Below are positions 10,840 through 21,164 of a stretch of 64,000 bases of DNA, in pieces. The notes below the pieces were generated by a model. The model worked only from the letters and a program-made list of their open reading frames with translations, searched no databases and was not told where the DNA came from. Source of the DNA: Ditylenchus dipsaci (lineage: Eukaryota; Nematoda; Chromadorea; Rhabditida; Anguinidae); contig SADC01000991.1 in the NCBI GenBank assembly GCA_004194705.1, positions 90,544-154,543 on the forward strand. The letters are read 5' to 3'. Position 1 is the stretch's first letter. Each line of letters starts with the position of its first letter. Both the position numbers and the translations under genes were made by a program.

Positions 10840-11735
10840 ACTTTACTTGGCCCCCCCACGGCTGACCCACTTTCGAGGTGAATTTTTAAAAACCGATTGC
10901 ATTTTCGTGTTTCTCGACCCGGATTTTTACGGGAAATGATCATCAGATTCTGTGAAAGTGAAAAAAATTTTTTGGGATTTGCCTTGGTCCCCAAGGTAAA
11001 ATTTTAGAAAAATTTGAAAAAAAATATTTTTTAAATTGGCGCCTTTTGAATTTTAAAGGGATTAAGGGCTGTATTGGGAGGGGAAGGGAATAAAAGGGGG
11101 CCACTTTTATGGCAAAACAATAGAAAAGTAAATATATGTATTCTTCGACTGCCTCACATGTTTTTCAACTGGGCCGTGGCAAAAGGAGACTCTATACGCA
11201 TTTTTTGATCAAGAGTACTTCTCGGAATTATGTCTAAGGTAAGTGAGTGCGCGCATCTCTAACTCTCAAGCCCCTGCCCCCTTCGGGGGCGCAGGGGGCT
11301 TGGGGCTTGGAGTTGAGATGCGCACACCCACATACCTTAGACACAAATCACTCGAAAGTGACTCTGGATGCATGAAAAGCATGCATACCAGAGTTTATTT
11401 ATGCGGTAGGCCCCAGTATTCAAAACTATGTTCAACATCTTCTTGTTAGGGCCTTGTGTGATTAGTGGCCCCTTTTATTCCCTTCCCTCCCAATACAGCC
11501 CTTAATCCCTTTAAAATTCAAAAGGCGCCAATTTAAAAAATATTTTTTTTTCAAATTTTTCTAAAATTTTACCTTGGGGACTAAGGCAAATCCCAAAAAT
11601 TTTTTTTTCACTTTCACAGAATCTGATGATCATTTCCCGTAAAAATCCGGATCGAGAAACACGAAAATGCAATCGGTTTTTAAAAATTCACCTCGAAAGT
11701 GGGTCAGCCGTGGGGGGGCCAAGTAAAGTCTAGCC
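10840..11735. mobile_element. Foldback with about 290-base arms and hairpin core, inside the MULE
   Basis: It begins ACTTTACTTGGCCCCCCCACGG, and the inverse ends at 11,735. The arms (10,840-11,130 and 11,445-11,735) are nearly identical, including the GATGATCATTTCCCG and CCAATACAGCCCTTAA blocks. The centre, about 11,160-11,440, is the shared hairpin core. It lies just after the transposase stop codon. Confidence 0.9.
11160..11440. repeat. Shared hairpin core, reference copy
   Basis: An inner inverted repeat of about 45 bases per arm runs from TGTCTAAGGTAAGTGAG to its inverse CCCACATACCTTAGACA, with a G+C-rich tip (CCCCTTCGGGGGCGCAGGGG). It is followed by a small hairpin, TCTGGATGCATG ... CATGCATACCAGA, and a conserved TTTATGCGGTAGGCCCCAG. 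Six copies occur in the window. The function is unknown. Confidence 0.75.
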
Positions 11736-12503
11736 GAAATTAGCCTCGTAAAAAAATCTTTGTCTGTTCTATGTTTAAATGTGTTGATCTTTCCTGGCTT
11801 AAATGTTGTTATTGAAATAAAATTGCTCTGTTTTCGACGGAAAAGTTTATTAAAATAAGTTTGAGTACCTGTCAAGAATTAGCCGTTTTGTGGTCAACAC
11901 AAGCACATTCTGCATTGAAAAAGATAGAAAGTCAAAAAAATTGGTGGCCTCCAAAATGTAATATAAGTCGCTAGGTTTTGAGAAAAAAATTAGACGGACA
12001 AGCAAATAGTAGCGATAAATAAGATCACCCTAAATAAAGTGTGCAAATCAGGAAGTTTTCGCAAATAGAAACTTTTTAAAGCATTTTTCGAAAGTGAAAA
12101 AATCCTCAATTTATTTTGCCTACTAAGTAAATTCCGAAGAAAATTTTTCCAAAATAAGTAAATTTTGAAAAAAAAATTCCGAAAATAGTTATTATCGGAA
12201 CTCATTCGTCCAGAAAGAATACTTTTCAAAATGCTTCTCCCAAAATCGACTGCTCCCAAAACCGACTGCTCCCAAAACCGACTGCTCCAAAATCGACTAC
12301 TTCCAAAAAGAAATTTTCCAAAACGGTTACAGCCAAAAACAACAGCAGCGGGGACACTAAACTAAATAGCAATTTATCAACGGTGTTTCTGTTCTGTTCA
12401 CTTATTTCTGTGAAATTATATTAGAATATCTGCTCATAGCTCTGTTTCATTCACAGCCCTATTCCGTTTATGTTTATTCATCATTATTACATAGGTACTA
12501 ACG

Positions 12504-13755
12504 ATGTATCAAGCTATGAAGGGAGAAAAGACTGAGCTACTGCACACGGAGAAGATTGGAAGAAGAATGCTAGCAATCACTAAGTGCCCAGAAAAGCCAG
12601 ATTCTCACTGCTACGAATGGACGTTCAGCAATGGAAAACCGCGCAAAGATGGGACGGAACGGATCACCTTTCTCTGTGCTGGATGCCGATCCTTCCGCCA
12701 AGCCAAGAATAGGAATATTTCCAAGGACACTCCATTGCGGTCGTTGATCGCCATTCGAGGGAGGGACAAGGAGATTCGCTGGGCCGGCGAAGAGAACGGA
12801 AATGAGCATTGCTGTGCTGGGCCAAGGGAGAGAATCGAAGTGAAATATCTTCTTTAGTAAGGATTCCTAATGCATTTAATGGATTTGCAGATCACTGCAA
12901 GAGGATCAAGAGGAGCATGGGAGCAGAGCTTGCGGTGGGATCAACGGATACGGCGACTTCAGTAGTGACGACACTCGAGTGCAAGATTTTGAACAAAGTG
13001 ACTGAGGAAAATGAAGGTAGTTTCCCACGGTCTTTCGATTTTTTGTAAATCCTCAACTAGCATCGTTTTCAGAAAACATGCTCAAGGCTAGGCAGGCGGC
13101 GTTCTTAGAGCTGTTTCTACAGGTATAATTCAAAAATTAATTGGGTTGCAATGATTATGGATTTTTTGCTTTAGATCGATTGCTTTTCTGGTGTACTAAA
13201 ATGAGGTGAACATGAGCGAGTGCACAAAGAATTGAAAAGAATCAAAGCCGGCAAGCAATGCAAGTGGATCCAGTTTTTCGGAGGCGTAGACAGAGTGGAG
13301 GAATATGCCCTAAAATATTCGCAACTCGGGGAATGGGGTAGTAGGGCTACCAGACAATTTCTAATATTTTTAGAATTTGTCGTGCGACATTTTCTAATAT
13401 TTTTCGGTAAATTCGGTTGTTTTGTCCCGAATTTGCCAAAAAATATTAGAAAATGTCGCGCGACGAATTCTAAAAATATTAGAAATTGTCTGGTAGCCGG
13501 TAGTAGCATGCAGCTCCTCCTGGCCGCCAAACGCTACAGCAAGAACTTCGTCCTCTTCCAGCCAAATAATACTCCTCGTTTTGTTCCCTTTCTTATCGAC
13601 AAGGTTGACCGGATGATATTATTCTGTTGATGATGGCCTAATTTAATACATTTTAGAACATTGAAGCCGGTGCCATGATATCTCCGCTGGGGCGGATTCG
13701 ATACCAAGCCGACCACTTCGATATGGCCAAGTTCACGATGAAAGAAAATGTTTGA
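12504..13755 (+). pseudogene. Zinc finger plus OTU-type cysteine protease, transposon cargo
   Basis: The gene has about five exons: 12,504-12,840, 12,890-13,014, 13,071-13,121, 13,175-13,602 and 13,655-13,755. The first encodes a finger of FLYWCH type (TFLCAGCRSFRQAK ... NEHCCAGPRERIEV). The OTU half shows IDCFSGVLK (catalytic-Cys region), GEHERVH, EEYALKYSQLGEWG, a region resembling the OTU core strands, and a terminal ISPLGRIRYQADHFDMA holding the catalytic-His motif. It is preceded by AT-rich sequence and followed by AATAAA at about 13,829. A TGA at 13,202-13,204 interrupts the catalytic region, and the first exon junction is not clean. A MITE (13,345-13,498) is inserted in frame in exon 4. 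OTU proteases remove ubiquitin; its presence within transposon termini suggests it is cargo of the element. The OTU call rests on motif order only. Confidence 0.6.
13345..13498. mobile_element. 154-bp MITE inserted in frame in the OTU exon
   Basis: The TIR GGCTACCAGACAATTTC has its exact inverse at the right end. Both ends are flanked by the 8-bp duplication GGTAGTAG (13,337-13,344 and 13,499-13,506). Arms iterate TTCTAATATTTTT and contain GTCG(C/T)GCGAC. Insert plus duplication is 162 bp, a multiple of three, so the exon stays open through it. Confidence 0.9.
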
Positions 13756-13960
13756 AATGATATAAGAACTTAAAAGTAATCTAACCATTGTTGTCGTTGT
13801 TGTGTCGGTTGTTATGCTGATTTGGTTGAATAAAACTTGTGGTGGAGGTTGTGAAGGGTTTGGTTGGTTGTCACTAACTCATCGTTAAAATAAGCGTCGC
13901 TAACTGACCGTCGCTAACTGATCGTTAAAATAAGCGTCGCTAACTGACCGGTCCTCCCTT

Positions 13961-14503
13961 TTTTAAAGGTTCGAAAATTTTGGCGAAGCACAAGGATGAA
14001 AATTTTTTTTATTCACTGCACTAGTTGTGACCAGGAATGAATTTCTCTCTCTTTCAATGTGTTTTTAGAAGCACTGGCTTCAAAAAAACCTTGATCTTCT
14101 GACCATGTGCTTAATAATGGTTACTTCGAACACCCTTGAAAAATTGACCTATATTCAAAATTGGTCAACCCCGCGGCCTCAAAACCTTGATGTTTTTAAC
14201 CATGCATTTCTATTTATTTTCAAGGAATTCTGTAGATAATAAACATTCTTAGTAACTATTTACAAACCTTTACTGTACACGATTCTCCCGCCATATATAT
14301 TGCATGCTCTCTGTCTACTGTGGCCAGCACTTCAATGACCATGATAAAATTTGTTCTAACTTGAATACAACAGTCAAAGCCACTTTTACAATCCAAACAC
14401 GTTATCAAACGGATTATAGAACAAGTTTTAGAAGTAGGAGCCTAATTTATCACTAATTTATTACATCACATTTTTATTCACAATTGTAATTACAACAATG
14501 ACT
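13961..14503. other. Intergenic, no gene seen
   Basis: AT-rich sequence 3' of LIAS on its strand. I see no coding similarity and no inverted repeat here. Confidence 0.5.
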
Positions 14504-17459
14504 TTAATTAACTTCGACCAATTTATCATGTCCCTGCTGACGAGAATTCACTATATTCTTCAAGTAGAACTCCCCTGCTTTATATGAACTTCGAACCTAA
14601 ACAATTGAGTAAAAGTTTGGAAATTTCTCTTTTTTTTTAATGACTTACCAATGGGCCAGATGCAGTGTAAAGAAACCCTTAAACATTATTTAAATTATGG
14701 CATTGAAAACAGAAAAAAATCATACCCATTTCATCGCCACGTTTCTTCCAATAATCAAAAACCTCAGGTTTGACGAATTCCCTAACTGCCATATGTCGCT
14801 TTGTCGGTTGCATGTACTAAAAGTTAACATTGGACAAAAAATTTCATGGCAAATATCAAATATGATAAAGAAAATCAAAAAAATCACTGAACCTGTCCTA
14901 ATGTCAGAGCTTCAACGCGGCTTCTCGGAGATCAAGCATGGCTTCCTCAATTTCTTCATCAGCTTCACTGAGACCAACATCAAAGAGCTGAAACTGACTT
15001 TTTTAAATTGGTACTTCAAATATACGCTTAAAAAACCTCTTGGTAACTAAGTTCGGAACCAGTTGTTTAGCACATTTCAAAACATTTAAAGACTGATCGT
15101 ATTTGGCTCTTGGATCTCTAACCTAAATTTTAAAATTGTTATGGCAAGGCTAGCTATACGAAGATAACACGTTACCTCTGGTGTCAATCTTCTTACGGTT
15201 TCCAAATTATGAGCAAACACCTAATAAAATTACAAAGTAATGCGCGAAGACAACTATCAATTTTACTTGAAGGCCTGACTGAGCCACAACCTCAATACTT
15301 GCAACGCGACCAGAAAAATCAGGAACTAAGCACTCCACCAAAACATGAGGGCATTCTTTCTTCAGTGCTTCAATTAAAAATGATAATTTCATAAAGCAAA
15401 TGTAAAGAACAGACTGTTCCCAGAAATCCGCCCGATTATTAATTTTATACCCTTTTCCTATACCCTTCCCCATTCATACTCCCGCGGGACACGGGACATT
15501 TTTTCAAACACGTTTTTGTCTCTATCTCGGCTCCCAGCCATCATTTTTACTAGTTTTAATAAATCCACAAGGGAACAGACCATGCTCTACAGCATAGGGA
15601 TAACAGATATGTCATGATCAGTATCGAAAACGGTTTTTAGGCTGTCCCGCAGGTCAATGTCCCGCGGTACAAAACCCCTATATTTGTACCCCTATATCAA
15701 ACCCCTATATTTGTACCGCAGGACATTAACCTGTGGTATACCGAAATTGTACCCTCTAGGATAAATCTCAATTTACGTTTAAAAAATAACCCTCCGCATT
15801 AAAAAGCAACTGCGCTTAGTATTTAGTGACGAAAACATCGCATACATGGTCGCTTCTACGGTTGAGATATTGGTTTATGGGTGGCCTGCAGATGGGCTAG
15901 ACCAAGGGAAATTTTTCAAATAGTTCGATTTGAGCGGATTTATTGAAACGCCATGAATACAAAGTTGTAGAAAAACCTTTCACTGTCTCAGCAATGTGCG
16001 AGGCTCCACCATCAGAAATATCGTCTCTAAACATAAACTATTTGATACTTACAAGCAGTGATGTATAAATCTCCGGCTCTGGCTCTCGCTCTGGCTCCGA
16101 GCAGGAGTCAGAGCTGGAGCATATTTTTAAAAATTGAGAGCTCGGAGCAAGAGCCGGAGCAAATTTTTCAAAGTGAGAGCCCGGAGCAAGAGCAGGAGCT
16201 AATTTTTTCAAATGAAAATCTTGGAGCCAAATCCAGAGCAAATTTTTTTTAATGAAAATCTCGGAGCCAAATCGGGAGCAAATTTTCTCAATTAAAGAGC
16301 TCGGAGCCATATTCAGAGAAAATTCAAATCATATATTCATATTTCATATGCGATATAACGGGTGTATACGGGAAATTTGCTGGCTCTGGCTTTCGCTCGG
16401 AGCCACAGCCAGAGCAAATTTTTAAAAATTGAGAACCTGGAGCGAGAGCAGGAGCTAATTTTTAAAAGTTAAGAGCCCGGAGCAAGAGCCGGAGCAAATT
16501 TTTTCAAATAGCGATTTCGGAGCCAGAGCCGGAGCGAAAAATCGCAAAAATACATCACTGCTTACAAGCTAGAAAATCTAGAGCAAAAAAGGTAGACTTT
16601 GTCAAAAATACCTGTCAACGGATGTGAGCACTTAAAATAACTTTTTAAAATTTGAAATGTATGTAAACATGGTCCGTATTTACCTATGTAATCTACTCCC
16701 CAACTAGCGATTGCCTGAAACCATGAACTATTCTAAATGTAGGTAAAGTCTCCATACTTTTGCAGTATTTATTGGCTCATTCTCGTCAAGTTTAGGAGGA
16801 TTTTTTGAAGTTTTTACTGAACAGAACCTAAAGCAGAATGAAACAAATAACTGTCGAATAATAAAATATTGCCAACCTGCATCCTCTTGTGCATGTATCA
16901 CCTACATAGGGAAAAATACAGAAAACTTTCCGACTTTAACCAACCCATTAACATGATAGTGGCAGTCGATGGAGAACCTTGATCACCGCCCAACACTCCC
17001 CAATGTTTGGACATCTGGCCTATGAAATAATAATTTTGATGCAATGTATGTGAATTAAAACTTACTTCTTCGCAAACGGTTGCTAGGTTCAATCCACGAA
17101 GTTGTCGCTTTAGTCGCAAGGTGTTCTGTTCACCACCAGAAACCACATCTCTTTTCAACCAAGTAGGTAGCCTGAAAAGTATTTGAAACGGATAAACAAA
17201 GAACGCGTCAATCTTTTTTACCTTAATCGACCATCTCTCGTTTTAAGAGGAGCTGATTCTAATTGAACACTTTCGTCTAAAACAAATGTAATTTTTTGCA
17301 AACTAGTCAAACACATCGTGTTAAATATATTTAAGAAACCGTACTGATAAAATGTCCCAAATCAAGACCATCATCAGGTAACAGCGGTGGCCTTGAAGAC
17401 AGCATGTGTGTGAAATTTTGTAAACTGTGACCTCTAGAGAATAAGCGAGCATTCAGCAT
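14504..17459 (-). CDS. LIAS: Lipoyl synthase, mitochondrial
   Basis: This radical-SAM enzyme inserts two sulfurs into octanoyl groups on the lipoyl-carrier proteins (H protein, E2 subunits) in mitochondria. I read 16 exons: 17,345-17,459; 17,222-17,276; 17,066-17,171; 16,945-17,019; 16,877-16,901; 16,758-16,827; 16,684-16,714; 16,612-16,630; 15,977-16,026; 15,267-15,367; 15,176-15,220; 15,037-15,122; 14,893-14,987; 14,726-14,816; 14,649-14,677; 14,504-14,596. The product is about 362 residues, the family's usual length. The N terminus (MLNARLFSRGHSLQNFTH) looks like a transit peptide. The auxiliary cluster motif CEEARCPNIGEC and the radical-SAM CTRGCRFC motif are intact, as are YMQPTKRHM and SGPLVRSSYKAGEFYLK. 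Three 1-base deletions (near 16,988, 14,927 and 14,973), all in G/C-rich runs, break the frame. Splice sites and motifs are otherwise intact, so I treat these as probable sequence errors. Intron 8 holds a hAT element. Confidence 0.95.
15640..15760. repeat. Imperfect palindrome in LIAS intron 9
   Basis: GGTCAATGTCCCGCGGTAC near 15,652 faces its inverse GTACCGCAGGACATTAACC near 15,712, and CCCCTATATTTGTAC is iterated between them. It is probably a small foldback insertion in the unusually long intron 15,368-15,976. Confidence 0.55.
16056..16560. mobile_element. Non-autonomous hAT element in LIAS intron 8
   Basis: TIRs begin CAGTGATGTAT and end ATACATCACTG, flanked by a perfect 8-bp duplication CTTACAAG (16,048-16,055 and 16,561-16,568), which fits the hAT target pattern. 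The interior iterates a purine-rich phrase of about 34 bases (GAGCCGGAGCAAATTTTT). The two halves are inverted around a spacer at about 16,320-16,385. Confidence 0.9.
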
Positions 17460-17830
17460 TGCTAAAATAAAGCGTTATATGTTATAGAAGGCCCTTTAAA
17501 CTGCGAGTGATTTAGCGATCATGAACGTTAGTTTATATTTTTGGTGTACACTCCTGTGATAACTTAACCCAAGTACACACGTCTTTTATCTTTATTTTGC
17601 AACGAAGTTAAAGGGGGGGGGGAACTTTATATACGCATCGTCTTAGGTCACAGGTTCGACTACCACTATGTGCAAAACCTGTTTTTTTTCTCCTTTTATT
17701 TACAATTTTAGTGTCAAAATGTATCCAAGCTTCCGGGCTTTCATTTGAGCTATAATACAGATGAAAAGTTGGTATAAAGTTAGGGCTAAAATATAAAAAA
17801 TTCAATTCAGTGAAATCCTCAACGGGACTA

Positions 17831-18979
17831 CAGTCGACTCTCTACATAACGACTCTCTATATAACGTCCCTCTCCTCATAACGTCCCAGTGAAACTGGTT
17901 TGGTTGGTCTAAACTAAATACTCGAACAACTGCCTCTCTATATAGCGACTCTCTACATAAGGTCCCTCTCTACATAACGTCCCGATTCGGCTGGACACTG
18001 CTTTAAAGACGCCTCTGCATATAACGTCTTTTCGAAAAAAAAATTAAAATTGAAAGCGTATCAACAAGAAAATAACTCATTTTTCGCTTCTAATATGTTC
18101 AGTGTTGGGCAGCTTTCTAAATTTAAAGTTGCACTACCACGGCTACCTACTTCTACCTAGATAACCGAGTAGGAAATTAATCTCTACAAGGCACCGCGCT
18201 TTCTTCATCGTTCCTGGTCGGATGTTAAACCGGAAACTATCGCCAATTGCTTCCGAAAAGCCGGATTCATTAAAATTCAATTCATAAAAAATTTTCGTTT
18301 TTCAAAGAAGGCGCTGACAATCAAGAGGATACATCGACAGATCAGGAAGGCGCTGGCGATAAGGTGGATCTCGAAAACGCCAGTAATTAATAAAGCACAC
18401 TGTGGGCTGAATTGCAGCCGCTGGATTTGGTGAAAGGCACATTGGACGACTGTTTATCGTTGTATCACCAACTCCTACTGATGGGACGCTCACTCTTGCC
18501 GAAATTGCAACGTTTGTCTAAACGGAAGTGGAAGAGCCGGAGACGGAAATGAAATTATTTTGTTTTGCTGGGTCCTTTAATGGATTTTTCTTTAAGTGAT
18601 ACTGTTATTGATAGAGATTGACCGAGGGCCAGAACCACCAGACAATACTCGAGAAGCAGTTGAAGCTTTGAAGATTCTTCAACATCCGTGAAGTTGAGCT
18701 GCTGTGCAATGAAGTGGATGATGTGCTTGCCAAAGAACGCATAAAGAAACTGATGCAGAAGAGTATTCCTACTTATTTTATGCCCATCCAATGATTGTTT
18801 GTTCGGGTGCAATTTATTGTTGAAATAAACATTTTTTTTTGAAAAACTCTCTACATAACGTCTGGTGAGTGATATATAGGCGAGTGCTTCTCTACATAAC
18901 GACTCTCTATATAACGTCCTCTCCTCATAACGTCCGTTTTGGCCGGTCCCTTGAAAGACGTTATGTAGAGAGTCGACTG
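17831..18979. mobile_element. pogo/Tigger-type transposon, internally degraded
   Basis: TA CAGTCGACTCTCTACATAA at the left and the exact inverse at the right, with TA on both flanks. Inside each end the phrase CTCTCTATATAACGTCC is iterated three to six times. The interior holds remnants of a C-terminal transposase (18,150-18,800). TA target sites and this TIR start are typical of the pogo branch of Tc1/mariner. Confidence 0.9.
18150..18800 (+). pseudogene. Tigger-like transposase, C-terminal remnant
   Basis: The reading frames give YKAPRFLHRSWSDVKPETI followed by ANCFRKAGFI, the hallmark of Tigger/Jerky-type transposases just after the DDE domain. Next come an acidic stretch, LWAELQPLDLVKGTLDD, TREAVEALKILQ and EVDDVLAKERIKKLMQK. 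Frameshifts separate these blocks, and the N-terminal DNA-binding and catalytic regions are missing. It cannot be functional. Confidence 0.8.
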
Positions 18980-19420
18980 TATACTAGTATTTTTCGGTAG
19001 TATCCTGGAACTGACGTTTTTCCCCAATTTTAATTTACATACTCATTTGCAACTTACACTCAAAATGCAGCCCTGCTTCTTGCCGTCATTTTCAGCATAC
19101 GGTTGTATAAAATAAATTTATTGAAATCGCAAAATCTCAGTTCCTAGTACGCATCATTTTGGCTAGTTTTCTCTGATTTTGGTAGTCATTGCCAAAAATC
19201 GCAAAATTGAGGCAGTTACTGACAGTAAAGCAGTGCTGGAAATGGTTGCAATCGATTGCTGGATGATTTTTGGACCTAAAAGTCAAAAAACTTACTAAAA
19301 AATTAAATTAAAACACCCCCAGAGGGACTAGAACTTTCGACAAAAGGCGATGCGTATATAAAGTCCCCCCCCCTTTAAATAATTCACAGCTCCCTCGACA
19401 TCTAAGACTAGAAGAATTAC

Positions 19421-19630
19421 ATGGGTGAGATAGACAGAATAAATCAGAACATCAATGTTGAGCGCAAAAATATGTTATGGCGATTAAGAACCTACATAGA
19501 ATTATACAGGTTAGCCAAAAAAAAACGTGGCCACCTAAAAAATTGGGTACGTAGCCCTCGCCAGGTTTATTTTCGTAACGAGCATTATGATATTTTTCAG
19601 ATTACTTTATTTCTTTACAGTCAAAACCGG
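19421..19630. other. Unassigned spacer
   Basis: An open stretch on the plus strand from 19,421 runs into the foldback arm. I see no recognisable protein and treat it as non-coding. Confidence 0.4.
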
Positions 19631-20740
19631 GTACATGTCAATTTTCCGCCGACCAATTTCCGCGGACAATTTTCCGCCGACCAATTTTCCGCCGACAAAT
19701 TTTCCGCCGACCAATTTTCCGCCGACCAATTTTCCGCCGCCATAATTCAATTTCTGTTTTCACGTTTGGCTAGTATATTAGTAGTGCCAATCTAAAATAC
19801 ATCTAGAATTTCGCTATCTATATAGAATTATAGAAAAGAATTTTGCTATATAGAATTTCGCTATCTATTTTTTTACCTGTTTTTATCATGTTTTGGTCAC
19901 TGGAGCTGGGCAAAAATAGTCTCTAAATGCATTTTGTTCAAGAATCTTCTCGGAATTATGTCTTAGGTAAGTGAGTGCGCGCATCTCTAACCAACCAAGC
20001 CCCTGCGCCCCCATCGGGGCGCAGGGGCTTGGTTGCTTGGGGTTGAGATGCGCACACCCACATACCTTAGACGCAAATCACTCGAAAGTGACTCTGGATG
20101 CATAAAAATGTATGCATACCAGAGTTTATTTATGCGGTAGGCCCAGTCAACAAAACTATGTTCAACATCTTCCTTTTTGTTAGAAATTGGCACCTTTTAG
20201 TCCATTTACACCCAAATACAGACCTAAATCCCTTGAAAAATGGTCAAAATAGGTGATTTCGGGTGGTCCAGAAACTCGATTTTTTATTGACCAGAACTCA
20301 AAAATAATGCCTTTAACGAAATAACATCACACAAAAATACATTGGAGCACTTTAATTTAATTCACCACCAAGAACTTCGTTGAGCTCCAGTTGGAAGGAT
20401 CTGCCTCTTCATCATTAGTTTCCACTGCAAATTATGTCAGGAAATTCCTAAATACTTAATTATGACCTTAAACAGGCCAGTAAATAGGGCAGTGAAATTG
20501 AGTTAGGGCAGTGTATTAGGGCAGTAAAAATAACAAGGGAAATAGGAGAAAGGGTCATTCACAGAAGAAACTTTAACTTGAAAACAGAAAAATTGAGTTA
20601 TGGCGGCGGAAAATTTGTCGGCGGAAAATTGGTCGGCGGAAAATTGGTCGGCGGAAAATTGGTCGGCGGAAAATTTGTCGGCGGAAAATTGTCCGCGGAA
20701 AATTGTCCGCGGAAAATTGGTCGGCGGAAAATTGACCGGT
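19631..20740. mobile_element. Foldback with CGCCGACCAATTTTC arms and hairpin core
   Basis: The left arm (19,631-19,745) iterates the 15-base phrase AATTTTCCGCCGACC. The right arm (20,595-20,740) has eight or nine inverted copies (GGTCGGCGGAAAATT). Outer ends are GTACATGTCAATTTT and the matching AAATTGACCGGTAC. The hairpin core lies at about 19,890-20,175. Arm fragments of the same family occur at 4,780. Confidence 0.85.
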
Positions 20741-20741
20741 A

Positions 20742-21142
20742 CGGTCAAACCTCTTTAAATCGGCACCCCCAAAAGTTCGTTCCCGCCTAGGGTCCGACGA
20801 TTTTTACCTCAATTTTTGTACTGTTTTGCCATTTATGTTTATACACTGTTTTTCTGGTCGCAAATATCGCAAGGATGCCGATTTTGCCGATCGTTTTTCA
20901 GAAACCTAAGACTTTTTTCACAAAAAATTCAAAACCTCTTTAAACCGGCATCCTATTTCGAAATATTTTTAAAAAAGTCCTAGGTTTCTGAAAAACGATC
21001 GGCAAAATCGGCATCCTTGCGATATTTGCGACCAGACTATCAAGAAAGAACTGGCAAAACAGTACAAAAATCGAGGTAAAAAAATCGTCGGGACCTAGGC
21101 GGGAACGAACTTCTGGGGTGCCGGTTTAAAGAGATTTGACTG
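20742..21142. mobile_element. pogo-type MITE, long TIRs
   Basis: The left end is CGGTCAAACCTCTTTAAA. The right end is its inverse, ending TTTGACTG before TA. About 175-base arms are near-mirror images (CCGCCTAGG...TCCGACGATTTTTACCTC and the ATCGGCATCCTTGCGATATT block). It abuts the previous foldback. Confidence 0.85.
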
Positions 21143-21164
21143 TATGCGACCGTTGCACCGCATC

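Larger units (their letters stand above)
8366..12334. mobile_element. Mutator-like transposon (MULE) with 9-bp target duplication
   Basis: The TIR GGCTGTAACCGTTTTGG at 8,366 has its exact inverse ending at 12,334. Both sides are flanked by the same 9 bases, AAAAACAAC (8,357-8,365 and 12,335-12,343), as expected for the Mutator superfamily. Just inside each TIR the phrase AGTCGATTTTGGGA is iterated two to four times. The element carries the transposase at 8,700-10,833 and a foldback insertion at 10,840-11,735. Confidence 0.9.
8199..13960. mobile_element. Large composite element bounded by inverted CAGTTAGCGACG arrays
   Basis: The left boundary (8,199-8,310) is an array of about six copies of a 16-base phrase, GTCAGTTAGCGACGGT. 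The right boundary (13,870-13,960) carries the inverse (CGTCGCTAACTGACC). Between them lie a complete Mutator-like element (8,366-12,334) and an OTU-protease gene (12,504-13,755). I could not see a target duplication for the outer boundary, so it being one mobile unit is inferred from the paired termini. Confidence 0.6.
17607..19378. mobile_element. Element with G-run terminal repeats, host of the pogo copy
   Basis: AAAGGGGGGGGGAACTTTAT ATACGCATCGTC at 17,609 is repeated inverted at 19,345-19,378. Next to the left end is GGTTCGACTACC, close to a pol III B box, but no full tRNA-like structure was found. A pogo-type transposon (17,831-18,979) lies inside. Confidence 0.55.

Noticed and set aside
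14697..15050. Plus-strand open frame of 117 codons
   Set aside because: It is the antisense shadow of LIAS exons 12-15 on the minus strand.
14504..17459. LIAS as a pseudogene
   Set aside because: Sixteen exons keep splice sites and all cluster-binding cysteines, and the only defects are three missing bases in G/C-rich runs. That fits sequence error better than decay, though it is not proven.
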